Positions 22,866-31,003 of a DNA stretch of 41,093 nt are shown piece by piece. Position 1 is the first letter of the stretch. Every line of letters starts with the position of its first letter. The notes below the pieces were generated by a model. That model was not told where the DNA came from. It made no database searches and saw only the letters and a list, made by a program, of their open reading frames with translations. Source of the stretch: CAZZCP01 sp964653235 (GTDB lineage: Bacteria > Bdellovibrionota > Bdellovibrionia > Bdellovibrionales > UBA840); NCBI GenBank assembly GCA_964653235.1, contig CAZZCP010000015.1, forward strand, positions 1 through 41,093. The letters are read 5' to 3'. Made by a program: the position numbers and the translations under genes.

Positions 22866-24003
22866 AATAAAAGTCATCATTGTTCAACAAAAGAGGACTC
22901 AATTCGGGCTCAACAAATGCTTTGAGGTGATTCAATTGATCTATGTTTACATCCTGTCTTTGTAAAAAATTTATCATATCAAGACTCAGCAGATATAGGT
23001 CTCGGTATCTATAAAAGTAAAATTCGTTCTCTTCTCGCAACTGCTCAAAACTTCTTTGGATTTCTTGAAGCTCTTGCTGAAGCCGTAGCGACAGGCCATT
23101 GCCCTCATGAGCGGCTCTCTCTAAATTTAAATAGAGAGCCTTTCGAAACACAATCGCAAAGTATTCGTGAAGTGCTTCTCGGCGAAGCTCATAAGTTCGC
23201 AGCGACCGAATGTGAGTTTCCATTACAGTCATAAAATAAGGATCACTCAAAAAGCTATTTCCAGCTCTTGCTTCGGCAAAAAATTTATAGAATTGCAACA
23301 GGCTCATTTGTTGAGACATGGCATCGATGCCTGGAACAATCAAATAATCATAGATAGGAAGCTCATGACTAAATACAGGATCACGATACATACGGTGAGA
23401 TTCAACAATGAGCTTGAGACTGTTGATGGTGTAGTGAGTAGATCGAAGCTGATCGTAAAACCTAAAAATCTGGAAGACCTCACGAATATTAGTTCGAAGG
23501 TCAAAGGCCGCATTGGTTTTTTGCTGACTACCAGGAATGGGATAGAGGTGTTGTAAAAAATGATCTTGTTTTTCTCCACGATAGCCCCGGAGTACATAGC
23601 TTGAAAGATAGACAAAGAGCTCTTTTGCCATCTCAGGACTCATGCTTTTGGCATAGCTTTGAATCTGTTCTTGCCTCTCTTGTCGATTCAAATCTTTAGG
23701 CCGATACTTCAAAAAATCAGGTGTAATTGCTAACAGAGCATCTCGTTTGCTTTTCTCAAAAGCTTCACTTTGTTTGCGTGCTTTTTCTTGGCTGAGCTTA
23801 TCTAGTCGCTCTTGCTCGGCAAGCCGAGCCTGTTCGGCTTCTAGTTTGATTTGATGCTCTTGCCTCCGAGCTGCTAAAAGAGTCACATTGGCTTGCCCGA
23901 GAATATAAGCATGCTCTTGAAAGATTTCATGACAAATTCTAGGCATCGCATTGAGCCGAGAAATAGCAAAAAAAAGCGAGCAAACTAGAACTTGGCGGAA
24001 CAT
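22864..24003 (-). CDS. Secreted helical protein, paralogue A of a tandem pair
   Basis: A 379-residue protein with signal peptide MFRQVLVCSLFFAISRLNA and an early cysteine (MPRICHEIFQEHAY). A Glu/Gln/Arg-rich coiled-coil (about 48-80) leads to an alpha-helical domain shared with the gene at 21471. Identity is concentrated in NAAFDLRTNIREVFQIFRFYD, LSLRLQQ and the central YPIPG segment. No catalytic motif is evident. The stop codon is completed by the end of repeat copy 3, so the element's insertion probably set or trimmed the present C-terminus. Divergent from the DUF4442 gene. Confidence 0.7.
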   Translation of the reverse strand: MFRQVLVCSLFFAISRLNAMPRICHEIFQEHAYILGQANVTLLAARRQEHQIKLEAEQARLAEQERLDKLSQEKARKQSEAFEKSKRDALLAITPDFLKYRPKDLNRQERQEQIQSYAKSMSPEMAKELFVYLSSYVLRGYRGEKQDHFLQHLYPIPGSQQKTNAAFDLRTNIREVFQIFRFYDQLRSTHYTINSLKLIVESHRMYRDPVFSHELPIYDYLIVPGIDAMSQQMSLLQFYKFFAEARAGNSFLSDPYFMTVMETHIRSLRTYELRREALHEYFAIVFRKALYLNLERAAHEGNGLSLRLQQELQEIQRSFEQLREENEFYFYRYRDLYLLSLDMINFLQRQDVNIDQLNHLKAFVEPELSPLLLNNDDFY

Positions 24004-24111
24004 CTATAAAACATAACGCATTTGCCAAAAGAAAGCGAAATTGAGAAATGATATTTCCCTTTTTTCAATTGCTGTCTAAAATTTTATCCAAGTAGAGAGT
24101 GAGGAAGTATT

Positions 24112-24642
24112 ATGTTACAACAAGTAAAAGAACAATTCGAAGCCCTAGCAAGCAGCCCAAAGCTCCAAGAAGGCCTTGATTTGGTCAAGGTCAACGCCCG
24201 TTTGCGAGCCTTCGGACTCTTAAAGATCCCTCTAATCAACTTTTTAAGTCCAAGAATCACAGAATACAATGATCAGAGACTGCTCTTAAAAATGCCATTT
24301 GGTCGTCGTTCAAAAAATCATGTGAATTCGATGTATTTCGCTGTTTTTGCTGTTGGAGCTGATCTTGCCTGCGGGCTGATTGCCTATAATGAAATGCTCG
24401 ATAGCAAGCGAAAAATCCATCTTGTTTTTAAAGATTTTGACATTCGTTTTTTAAAAAGAGCTGAAGAAGACGTGATTTTTGTTTGTGAATGGGTGCCGCA
24501 AATTAAAAAGCTGATTCACAAGACCATTGAGACAAAAGATAGAGAAGAGTTGCGCATTCCTGTGCAAGCTTTTATTGCACGAGATATGTCTGAGCCGGTG
24601 GCTGATATGCACCTTACTCTTTCGGTAAAATGCAAAGATTGA
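24112..24642 (+). CDS. DUF4442 hotdog-fold (thioesterase-like) protein
   Basis: A 176-residue soluble protein. FGRRSKNHVNSMYFAVFAVGADLACGLIAY is the characteristic DUF4442 segment: strand, the N-x-x-x-S/M central helix region, then the second strand. These proteins have a hotdog fold like acyl-CoA thioesterases. The substrate is unknown, and the catalytic role is inferred only from the fold. The start has a strong site (GAGGAAG). The ABC1-type kinase gene follows after 35 bp, so they probably form an operon possibly tied to lipid or quinone metabolism. Confidence 0.8.
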   Translation: MLQQVKEQFEALASSPKLQEGLDLVKVNARLRAFGLLKIPLINFLSPRITEYNDQRLLLKMPFGRRSKNHVNSMYFAVFAVGADLACGLIAYNEMLDSKRKIHLVFKDFDIRFLKRAEEDVIFVCEWVPQIKKLIHKTIETKDREELRIPVQAFIARDMSEPVADMHLTLSVKCKD

Positions 24643-24677
24643 TTCTCCCAAGACAGTTTTTGCTTTAAGGTACTTGT

Positions 24678-26045
24678 ATGAATAAGAAGATCGAAAAGCT
24701 CAAAAAAACCAGTCTTTCGCGAACCCTCTCTGTGGCTAAGACCGGTCTGCGTACGGGCGGATCTTGGGCCACTCACAATATTGGCAATATTCTTCGCAGC
24801 GACAAAGGTAAGAAAGAAGCTTTTCAAGATTTTCTCAAAGACCAAGCCGAACTTTTATCTAATGAGCTAGGAAAACTCAAAGGCTCGATGATGAAGATTG
24901 GGCAAATGATCTCAGTTCACGGAGAGCATTTCTTGCCCGAAAAAGCCAATGCTCTGCTCAAGAAAATGCAATTTCAATCTCCCCCACTTATCTGGGAGAG
25001 CATCGCCGAAACTCTCGAAAATGAGCTTCGACCTTCTTTGCGGGATGAACTTGAGATAGAAAAAGAGCCCATTGCTTCGGCAAGTTTGGGCCAAGTTCAC
25101 CGAGCGAAGATCAAATCTACAGGTGAAGACTTGGCGGTGAAAATGCAATACCCATCTTTAGGGGATGCTACCGAGAGCGACCTAAAAACCTTAAAGCGCA
25201 TTTTAAAAGTCTCTAAGATTTTGCCCGCTGAGATTGATGTCGATGAAATCTTTGTTGAGATCTACAAAATGCTCAAGCAAGAGTTGAACTATTTAACCGA
25301 ACTCAAACTCATGGAAGAATACCGAAGCCTCTTGAACTCAGACCGATATTTAATTCCTAAGGCCTATCCTAGGTATTCTACCGAAAAAATTCTCACCATG
25401 GAATTTATGGACGCCGATAATGTTGACAGCCCCGCGGTCGATGCCCTACCTCAAGAGGTGCGCAATCAGCTCGGCTGCGATTACTTAGACCTTTACTTTA
25501 AAGAGCTCTTTGAATGGGGCTTTATTCAAACCGATGCTCACTTTGGCAACTACAAAATCAAGATTGAGGGCGATACTGCTCGCTGGGTATTGCTTGATTT
25601 TGGTGCTACTAAGAGAATTGGCAAAGAATTCTCAGAGCCCTACACTCATTTTATTAGCAGCCTTGTAAAGGGAGATAAGGCAGCACTTATTCAGGCCAGT
25701 TATCGTTTGAAGTTTTTGCGAGAAGGCGACCCGCAATCTCTAGAAGATGCCTTTTGGGAGTTTTGCTTGATCAGTGTCGAACCCTTTCAAAGCCGAGAAC
25801 TGGCGAGAAGCAAAAAGCTAAAGCATTACTTAGAAGATGGTAGATATGATTGGGGCAAGACCGATTTGGCCGAAAGAACCATTCAACTCACCATCGCGCT
25901 CAAAGACAAGTTTCCTTTTCGAGCCCCTCCTGCCGATTTGATCTTTCTCAATCGAAAGCTCTCGGGAGTTTTTACAATTTTGACCAAGCTGAAAGCTCAA
26001 ATTCATTCGCGCGATGTGATGGCAAAGTACTTGAATTTAAGTTAA
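24678..26045 (+). CDS. ABC1/AarF/UbiB-family atypical kinase
   Basis: A 455-residue ADCK/UbiB-like protein. The family-specific KxGQ motif is KIGQ (Lys73-Gln76). The alanine-rich nucleotide loop is SASLGQVHRAK, the N-lobe lysine lies in LAVKMQYP (Lys155), the catalytic-loop equivalent is QTDAHFGNYKI, and the metal-binding DFG is LLDFGATKRIG. Relatives support ubiquinone synthesis or act as ATPases on lipids. No C-terminal membrane helix like that of E. coli UbiB is seen, so the exact role is open. The last 4 bp overlap hemF on the other strand. Confidence 0.92.
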   Translation: MNKKIEKLKKTSLSRTLSVAKTGLRTGGSWATHNIGNILRSDKGKKEAFQDFLKDQAELLSNELGKLKGSMMKIGQMISVHGEHFLPEKANALLKKMQFQSPPLIWESIAETLENELRPSLRDELEIEKEPIASASLGQVHRAKIKSTGEDLAVKMQYPSLGDATESDLKTLKRILKVSKILPAEIDVDEIFVEIYKMLKQELNYLTELKLMEEYRSLLNSDRYLIPKAYPRYSTEKILTMEFMDADNVDSPAVDALPQEVRNQLGCDYLDLYFKELFEWGFIQTDAHFGNYKIKIEGDTARWVLLDFGATKRIGKEFSEPYTHFISSLVKGDKAALIQASYRLKFLREGDPQSLEDAFWEFCLISVEPFQSRELARSKKLKHYLEDGRYDWGKTDLAERTIQLTIALKDKFPFRAPPADLIFLNRKLSGVFTILTKLKAQIHSRDVMAKYLNLS

Positions 26046-26920
26046 CTCAACCAATCTCTTGGCTTTAAAAACTCATAAAGCTTGGCTTCATCTGAGCCTG
26101 GTTCGGGTGTCCAGTTGTAGTGCCATTGAGCATGCTTTGGTAGAGACATAAGTATCGACTCTACTCTTCCATTGGTTTTTAGACCAAAGATGGTGCCTCG
26201 GTCATAGAGCAAGTTAAACTCTACGTACCTTCCGCGGCGATACTCTTGAAAGTTTTTTTGTTTTTCAGTGAATTTCTTTTGATAGTGCTTTTTAGCGATC
26301 GGAAAATAAGACTGCACAAAGGCATTGCCGCAGGCTTTTTGCATGGCAAACTTTTCTTCTGTTGCCATTTGATAATCAAAGAAAATACCACCAATACCTC
26401 GAGTTTCTTTGCGGTGAGGAAGATAAAAATACTCATCACATTCTTTTTTAAATTGAGGGTAGAGATCTGTACCGAAAGAATCGAGGGCCTCTTTGTAGGT
26501 TTTATGAAAGTGCTGTACATCTTCGATTTCGGGATAAAAGGGAGTGAGATCAGCACCGCCGCCAAACCAGGCGCTAGAACCTCTTTGAATCATACGATAG
26601 TTGGCATGAACTGTTGGTACAATGGGATTGATCGGGTGAAGCACTAAAGAGATTCCGCTTGCATAGAACTGAGTTCCATCACCATAAGGCAAGGTTTTGG
26701 CAAAGTCTTCAGAAAACTCTCCATAGACCTCTGAGAAATTGACTCCGCCTTTTTCTAAAAAGACTCCGCCTTCAAAGATTCGGGTTTTACCGCCACCTCC
26801 ACCCTCTCTTTGCCACTCATCTTGATGAAAGTTTTTCTCATCTAAATCAGAAATGGCTTGGCAGATTTCATCTTGAAGATTTTTATAGTACCTAGGAGCT
26901 TCTTTTTGAAAGTTCATCAC
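26042..26920 (-). CDS. hemF: Coproporphyrinogen III oxidase, aerobic
   Basis: Oxygen-dependent decarboxylation of coproporphyrinogen III to protoporphyrinogen IX in heme synthesis. The 292-residue chain has the signatures AWFGGGADLTPFYPE, the catalytic-type RGRYVEFNLLYDRGT, and LMSLPKHAQWHYNW. The length fits. The enzyme needs O2, so aerobic metabolism is implied, in line with the 2-oxoglutarate dehydrogenase operon. Its ATG overlaps the queE stop (ATGA, 26917-26920), so both are translated from one message. Confidence 0.97.
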   Translation of the reverse strand: MMNFQKEAPRYYKNLQDEICQAISDLDEKNFHQDEWQREGGGGGKTRIFEGGVFLEKGGVNFSEVYGEFSEDFAKTLPYGDGTQFYASGISLVLHPINPIVPTVHANYRMIQRGSSAWFGGGADLTPFYPEIEDVQHFHKTYKEALDSFGTDLYPQFKKECDEYFYLPHRKETRGIGGIFFDYQMATEEKFAMQKACGNAFVQSYFPIAKKHYQKKFTEKQKNFQEYRRGRYVEFNLLYDRGTIFGLKTNGRVESILMSLPKHAQWHYNWTPEPGSDEAKLYEFLKPRDWLS

Positions 26921-27639
26921 TTACCTCTCTTTGGACCCCAAATTCGAATATGAAGCCTGTCACAAAAGTTCCAATTGGTTTTTTTGCACTCCTCTATGAG
27001 CCATTCGCTGCGCTCTTCTAGTTGCGCCTTGGTCAATGCTTGCGGCATTAAATAGACTCGCGAATCGACATCTTTGTCCGTCCATTTCTTAAAATCAACA
27101 ACTTGGCTCGCTACCTCATGCAAATCATCTTTGGTATTGATTACATATTTGAGTTGAAAATCATATTCTGTACACATTTGTTGAAGTACCTCAGAATTAT
27201 AGCGCAAACTCTGATGTTCATCATAATGCTCTGATGTACTGACACAAGAAGATTTGAGCTTTGGAGAAATACTCAAAAACTGCGCTTTGGTTTTTTGATA
27301 GATGCTTCCATTGGTTTCAATACTTACAAAGCAGCCCTTTTCGACCAAAGGCTCCACCAGATCTGCCAAGCCCTCTTGCAAAAAGGGCTCCCCGCCTGTG
27401 ATTACCACCTGCGGGCAATCAAAACTCAAGACGCGATCGATGCACTCTTTGATTTCATGCTCTTCGAGTTCAGGGTAGTGGCTAGAATAGGCAGTATCAC
27501 AAAGACTGGTGCTCGAGTCAGGGTTTTGCCACTCACATCGCAAATTACAAGTAGAGAGCCTGACAAATACGCTGGGTTGACCTACAAAACGCCCTTCTCC
27601 TTGAATGGTAAAAAATACGAAGTCTTTGGTAAAAATCAT
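26917..27639 (-). CDS. queE: 7-carboxy-7-deazaguanine synthase (radical SAM), atypical cysteine spacing
   Basis: Radical-SAM enzyme of queuosine/preQ0 synthesis, recognised by the start FFTIQGEGRFVGQPSVFVRLS, GGEPFLQEG, and SIETNGSIY. Cluster cysteines are Cys31, Cys35 and Cys47 (CNLRCEW...LCDTAYS), that is C-x3-C-x11-C. The common QueE motif is CxxxCxxC directly followed by DT, so nine residues (QNPDSSTSL) appear inserted before the third cysteine. Insertions of other spacing are known in the family, so activity is not excluded. The length is 240 residues. It is paired with hemF by a 4-bp overlap and is divergent from the secreted gene at 27772. Confidence 0.88.
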   Translation of the reverse strand: MIFTKDFVFFTIQGEGRFVGQPSVFVRLSTCNLRCEWQNPDSSTSLCDTAYSSHYPELEEHEIKECIDRVLSFDCPQVVITGGEPFLQEGLADLVEPLVEKGCFVSIETNGSIYQKTKAQFLSISPKLKSSCVSTSEHYDEHQSLRYNSEVLQQMCTEYDFQLKYVINTKDDLHEVASQVVDFKKWTDKDVDSRVYLMPQALTKAQLEERSEWLIEECKKTNWNFCDRLHIRIWGPKRGK

Positions 27640-27771
27640 GCTTTACGATAGCAGCAGTTTTGTTTTTTTCCAAGAAAGAGAAAAACAAGACAGTACAAAA
27701 TTTTTGAAAAAATAATAAGAACTCTGCAATAAAATTACCAAACGCAGGCCTTTCTGTTAGTTTCAGCACTT

Positions 27772-28401
27772 ATGCGCAGCTTACTCTTTATTCTATTCTT
27801 TTCTACAAATGCACTGGCTTTTTGTGAATTTGCTTTCATAGATTTGAAAACTTTAAAAGCAGAAATCGCCTTTGATCGACCAGGAGCCGTTTATGAGCAT
27901 GGCAAATGGCAAGACCGAGAGGCCTGGGTTTTTTATTCAAAACCTGGTTTTCGAAATTTACAAGAAATAGAATACCGAATGCATAGGTATTTTGAAAGAC
28001 AAGGCGTAGCTGTTTTAAAACTGATCGGCTTTAAGTATCTTACAGAGGGACGATCAGCCCTTCTTTATGAAAAGACAACCGAACTTCGCCGCATTCAACT
28101 TGGGGGCCAGGCGCATCGTCTGCCCAAAGATTTGTTTGAGTTTTTAGAACCAGGAGCTTTTGAAATAGCGAGACGAGAAATCAAAACTATCTTAACAAAG
28201 TTGCGAGAGCTCGACCGCGGCAGCCTATTTTATGATTTTCTGCTCCAAAGAGATGGCAGAGTCTATTTGACAGCTTTAAACCGTTTCGCAAATTCAAGTG
28301 AAGGGGTTATGGCCGATCGACAAGCAGATTCAATTTTGAATTCGATTGAGAGGCGGCCCTATCCCAGTTACTACAAAACTGATTATTTTCAAACCGAATG
28401 A
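27772..28401 (+). CDS. Secreted protein, unknown; faint kinase-fold resemblance
   Basis: A 209-residue protein with signal peptide MRSLLFILFFSTNALA. The mature part has an N-lobe-like stretch (AWVFYSKPGFRNLQEIEYRM, VAVLKLIGFKYLTEG) and an ending GSLFYDFLLQRDGRVYLTAL. This is reminiscent of the H-x-D-L...N / D-F catalytic loop of small kinases but with the catalytic residues replaced. I would not assign activity; this is a weak impression only. It overlaps lpdA by 13 bp at the 3' ends and is divergent from queE. Confidence 0.55.
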   Translation: MRSLLFILFFSTNALAFCEFAFIDLKTLKAEIAFDRPGAVYEHGKWQDREAWVFYSKPGFRNLQEIEYRMHRYFERQGVAVLKLIGFKYLTEGRSALLYEKTTELRRIQLGGQAHRLPKDLFEFLEPGAFEIARREIKTILTKLRELDRGSLFYDFLLQRDGRVYLTALNRFANSSEGVMADRQADSILNSIERRPYPSYYKTDYFQTE

Positions 28402-29774
28402 ATCGCTCTTTTGGTCGCCGCCAAATGGGCTTCTTTCACTGCTTCAGATAAAGTCGGGTGAGGGTGACAAGTGATACCTACATCCTCAGATGAGGCGTGA
28501 TATTCCATTGCTAAAGAACACTCGGCAATCATCTCAGAAACATGAGGACCAATCATATGAACTCCTAAAATTCGATCCGTCTCTTTGTGGGCGATAACTT
28601 TGACAAAACCAACAGCTTCATGAGAGGCAACGGCCCGTCCATTGGCGGCAAAATTAAATTTGCCGGTATTAAATGCTATACCCTCTTTTTTGAGCTCCTC
28701 TTCGGTCTTTCCAACACAAGCCACTTCGGGGTAGGTATAAATCACATTTGAAATTGCATTGTAGTTAAGATGTGCGGGTTTTCCTGCAATCAACTCGGCA
28801 ACGGCAATACCTTCTTCTTCAGCTTTATGCGCAAGCATCATTCCGCCAATTACATCACCAACGGCATAAATATTGGGGTGCTTGGTTTGCCAGTGCTCGT
28901 TCACTGTCACAAAACCTCTTTTGTCAGTCTCAATACCCATAGTCTCAAGACCAAGGCCTTCTGTGTAAGGCTTTCGACCCACGGCTACCAAGCAGTAATC
29001 GGCAGCAAAAGTTTTTTCATTGCCATCTTTTGTTTTCGCTAAAACCTCAACCTTGTCACCTTGGTTGGTGGCCGATTGTACGGCGGTTTCAAACACAAAC
29101 TCAATACCAATTTCTTCAAGAGACTTTTGAATTTGTCTTTGTACGTGCTTATCCATCATTGAAATGGGAGATTTTGCATACTCTAAGATGGTGACTTTTG
29201 AACCCAACCGAGCCCAAACAGAACCCATTTCAAGCCCAATGACGCCGGCACCGATCACCACTATTTCTTTTGGTACTTCTTCCCACTCTAGGGCCTCGGT
29301 AGAACTAACGATGCGTTTTTTATCGATCACAATACCAGGCAGGGTATTGGGCTTTGAACCTGTTGCAATGACAATGTTTTTTGTTTTTAGAGTTTTGCCA
29401 GCAACCTCGACGGTATTGGCATCAACAATGCTTCCTAAACCTTCAAGGCGTTCTATTTTGTTTTTTTGAAATAAAAAATCAACCCCTTGGGTGATTTGCT
29501 CTACCACTCCACGCTTGCGACCAATCATTTTGGGCAGATCCAGTTTAAGGCCATCAAACTCGATTCCATGATCAGCAAATTTAGCTTTGGCATTGTAGAA
29601 GTGCTCTGAAGACTTCAATAGGGCTTTTGAAGGGATGCAGCCAACATTCAAACAAGTTCCACCTAGACGATTGTATTTTTCAATACAAGCCACTTTCAAA
29701 CCGAGCTGAGTTGCGCGAATGGCACAAACATAGCCACCAGGTCCTCCGCCAATTACGACCAAATCATAATCCAT
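28389..29774 (-). CDS. lpdA: Dihydrolipoyl dehydrogenase (E3)
   Basis: FAD enzyme that reoxidises dihydrolipoamide for 2-oxoacid dehydrogenase complexes. The dinucleotide-binding motif is VIGGGPGGYVCA, the redox disulfide GGTCLNVGCIPSK has Cys41 and Cys46, the NAD motif is VIGAGVIGLEMGSVW, and the His439/Glu444 pair lies in HPHPTLSEAVKEA. The length is 461. It is the third gene of sucA-sucB-lpdA, one base after the sucB stop, so it serves the 2-oxoglutarate complex and possibly pyruvate dehydrogenase. Confidence 0.97.
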   Translation of the reverse strand: MDYDLVVIGGGPGGYVCAIRATQLGLKVACIEKYNRLGGTCLNVGCIPSKALLKSSEHFYNAKAKFADHGIEFDGLKLDLPKMIGRKRGVVEQITQGVDFLFQKNKIERLEGLGSIVDANTVEVAGKTLKTKNIVIATGSKPNTLPGIVIDKKRIVSSTEALEWEEVPKEIVVIGAGVIGLEMGSVWARLGSKVTILEYAKSPISMMDKHVQRQIQKSLEEIGIEFVFETAVQSATNQGDKVEVLAKTKDGNEKTFAADYCLVAVGRKPYTEGLGLETMGIETDKRGFVTVNEHWQTKHPNIYAVGDVIGGMMLAHKAEEEGIAVAELIAGKPAHLNYNAISNVIYTYPEVACVGKTEEELKKEGIAFNTGKFNFAANGRAVASHEAVGFVKVIAHKETDRILGVHMIGPHVSEMIAECSLAMEYHASSEDVGITCHPHPTLSEAVKEAHLAATKRAIHSV

Positions 29775-29775
29775 A

Positions 29776-31002
29776 CTATACCTCCAGCAAGAGTCTTGAA
29801 GGCTCTTCCATAATTTCTTTAATGCGAACTAAAAAACCTACCGACTGCTTACCGTCAATGATTCTGTGATCATAAGAGAGGGCAACATACATCATCGGCC
29901 GAACCACAACCTCACCTTTGATGGCGATGGGTCTTTCTTCTATTTTATGCAAACCTAGAATGCCGGTCTGAGGTGGATTGAGAATGGGAGTGGAAAGCAA
30001 AGAGCCAAACACACCACCATTGGAAATCGTAAAACCGCCGCCCGTCATTTCATCTACAGACAAAGTTCCTTCTTTGGCTTTGATTGCATAGTACTTAATT
30101 GTTTTTTCGATTTCAGCAATCGATAAGAGATCGGCATCGCGAATGACAGGAACGAGCAAACCTTTTTTTCCTGCCACGGCAACACTAATATCATAGTAAT
30201 TGCGCTCAATTAAGTCTTCGCCATCGATGTAGGAGTTCACATCAGGATAGTCTTTTAGGGCCTGCACCACAGCTTTGGTAAAGAAAGACATAAAGCCCAG
30301 TCGAATATCGTGCTTCTTTTCAAAAGTTTCTTTGTACTCTGATCGCAATTTCATTACTCGAGACAAGTCAATTTCATTGAAAGTCGTTAAAATTGCAGCC
30401 GTATGTTGTGCCATCACAAGTCTCGATGCTACTTTTTTACGAAGTGAACTCATTTTCTTTCGCGTCTCGCGCTCACCTGTTTGCGTTTTTTGTACTTGTG
30501 GAAGCTCGGGAGCTTTTGTCTCAGGAGCCGGCGAAGGAGTTGCTTGCGTTTGCGGACCACGCAGAACATCTTCTTTGGTGATACGCCCACCCGGAGCTGT
30601 ACCTTGCAACTGCTCTGCACTTAAGTTTTTCTCTGCAGCAAGTTTGGCAGCGGCAGGTGAAAAAGCGCCCGAAGTATCTACGGCTCCAGCTGGAGCAGAG
30701 CTTGTCGCGGTTGCCGAGGCTGCAGCATCTTTCTCTTGCTTTGGAGCACTTGCCCCGGCAGTAGCGGCAGTATCAATACTCCCTACCACAGCTCCCACTT
30801 CAACGGTCTCCCCTTCTTGAACAGAAATTTCGATAGAACCAGATGCTTCTGCAGCAACTTCCAAGGAGGCTTTATCAGAGTCAATCACCAGAATAACATC
30901 ATCTTGATTGACAAAATCACCACTTGAAACTCTCCATTCGCTAATATCGACCTCGGTTATACTTTCACCCGGTGAGGGAATTTTTATATCTACTTTTGAC
31001 AT
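29776..31002 (-). CDS. sucB: Dihydrolipoamide succinyltransferase (E2 of 2-oxoglutarate dehydrogenase)
   Basis: Core E2 of the 2-oxoglutarate dehydrogenase complex. A single lipoyl domain has the modified lysine Lys44 in DSDKASLEV. An Ala/Pro/Thr-rich linker, the peripheral subunit-binding domain (SPAAAKLAAEKNLS...GGRITKEDV, about 113-147), a second Pro-rich linker and the catalytic domain follow. The active-site HxxxD is SYDHRIIDG (His379, Asp383). The 408-residue length is typical. The ATG starts one base after the sucA stop. Confidence 0.97.
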   Translation of the reverse strand: MSKVDIKIPSPGESITEVDISEWRVSSGDFVNQDDVILVIDSDKASLEVAAEASGSIEISVQEGETVEVGAVVGSIDTAATAGASAPKQEKDAAASATATSSAPAGAVDTSGAFSPAAAKLAAEKNLSAEQLQGTAPGGRITKEDVLRGPQTQATPSPAPETKAPELPQVQKTQTGERETRKKMSSLRKKVASRLVMAQHTAAILTTFNEIDLSRVMKLRSEYKETFEKKHDIRLGFMSFFTKAVVQALKDYPDVNSYIDGEDLIERNYYDISVAVAGKKGLLVPVIRDADLLSIAEIEKTIKYYAIKAKEGTLSVDEMTGGGFTISNGGVFGSLLSTPILNPPQTGILGLHKIEERPIAIKGEVVVRPMMYVALSYDHRIIDGKQSVGFLVRIKEIMEEPSRLLLEV

Positions 31003-31003
31003 T

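Noticed and set aside
23167..23556. A 129-residue plus-strand open frame
   Set aside because: Antisense to the secreted paralogue at 22864-24003, with no start signal and no protein-like features.
26246..26647. A 133-residue plus-strand open frame
   Set aside because: Antisense to hemF, whose family motifs are intact.
30275..30820. A 181-residue open frame on the plus strand
   Set aside because: Lies entirely opposite the sucB linker and catalytic region; its composition reflects the Ala/Pro linker in reverse.
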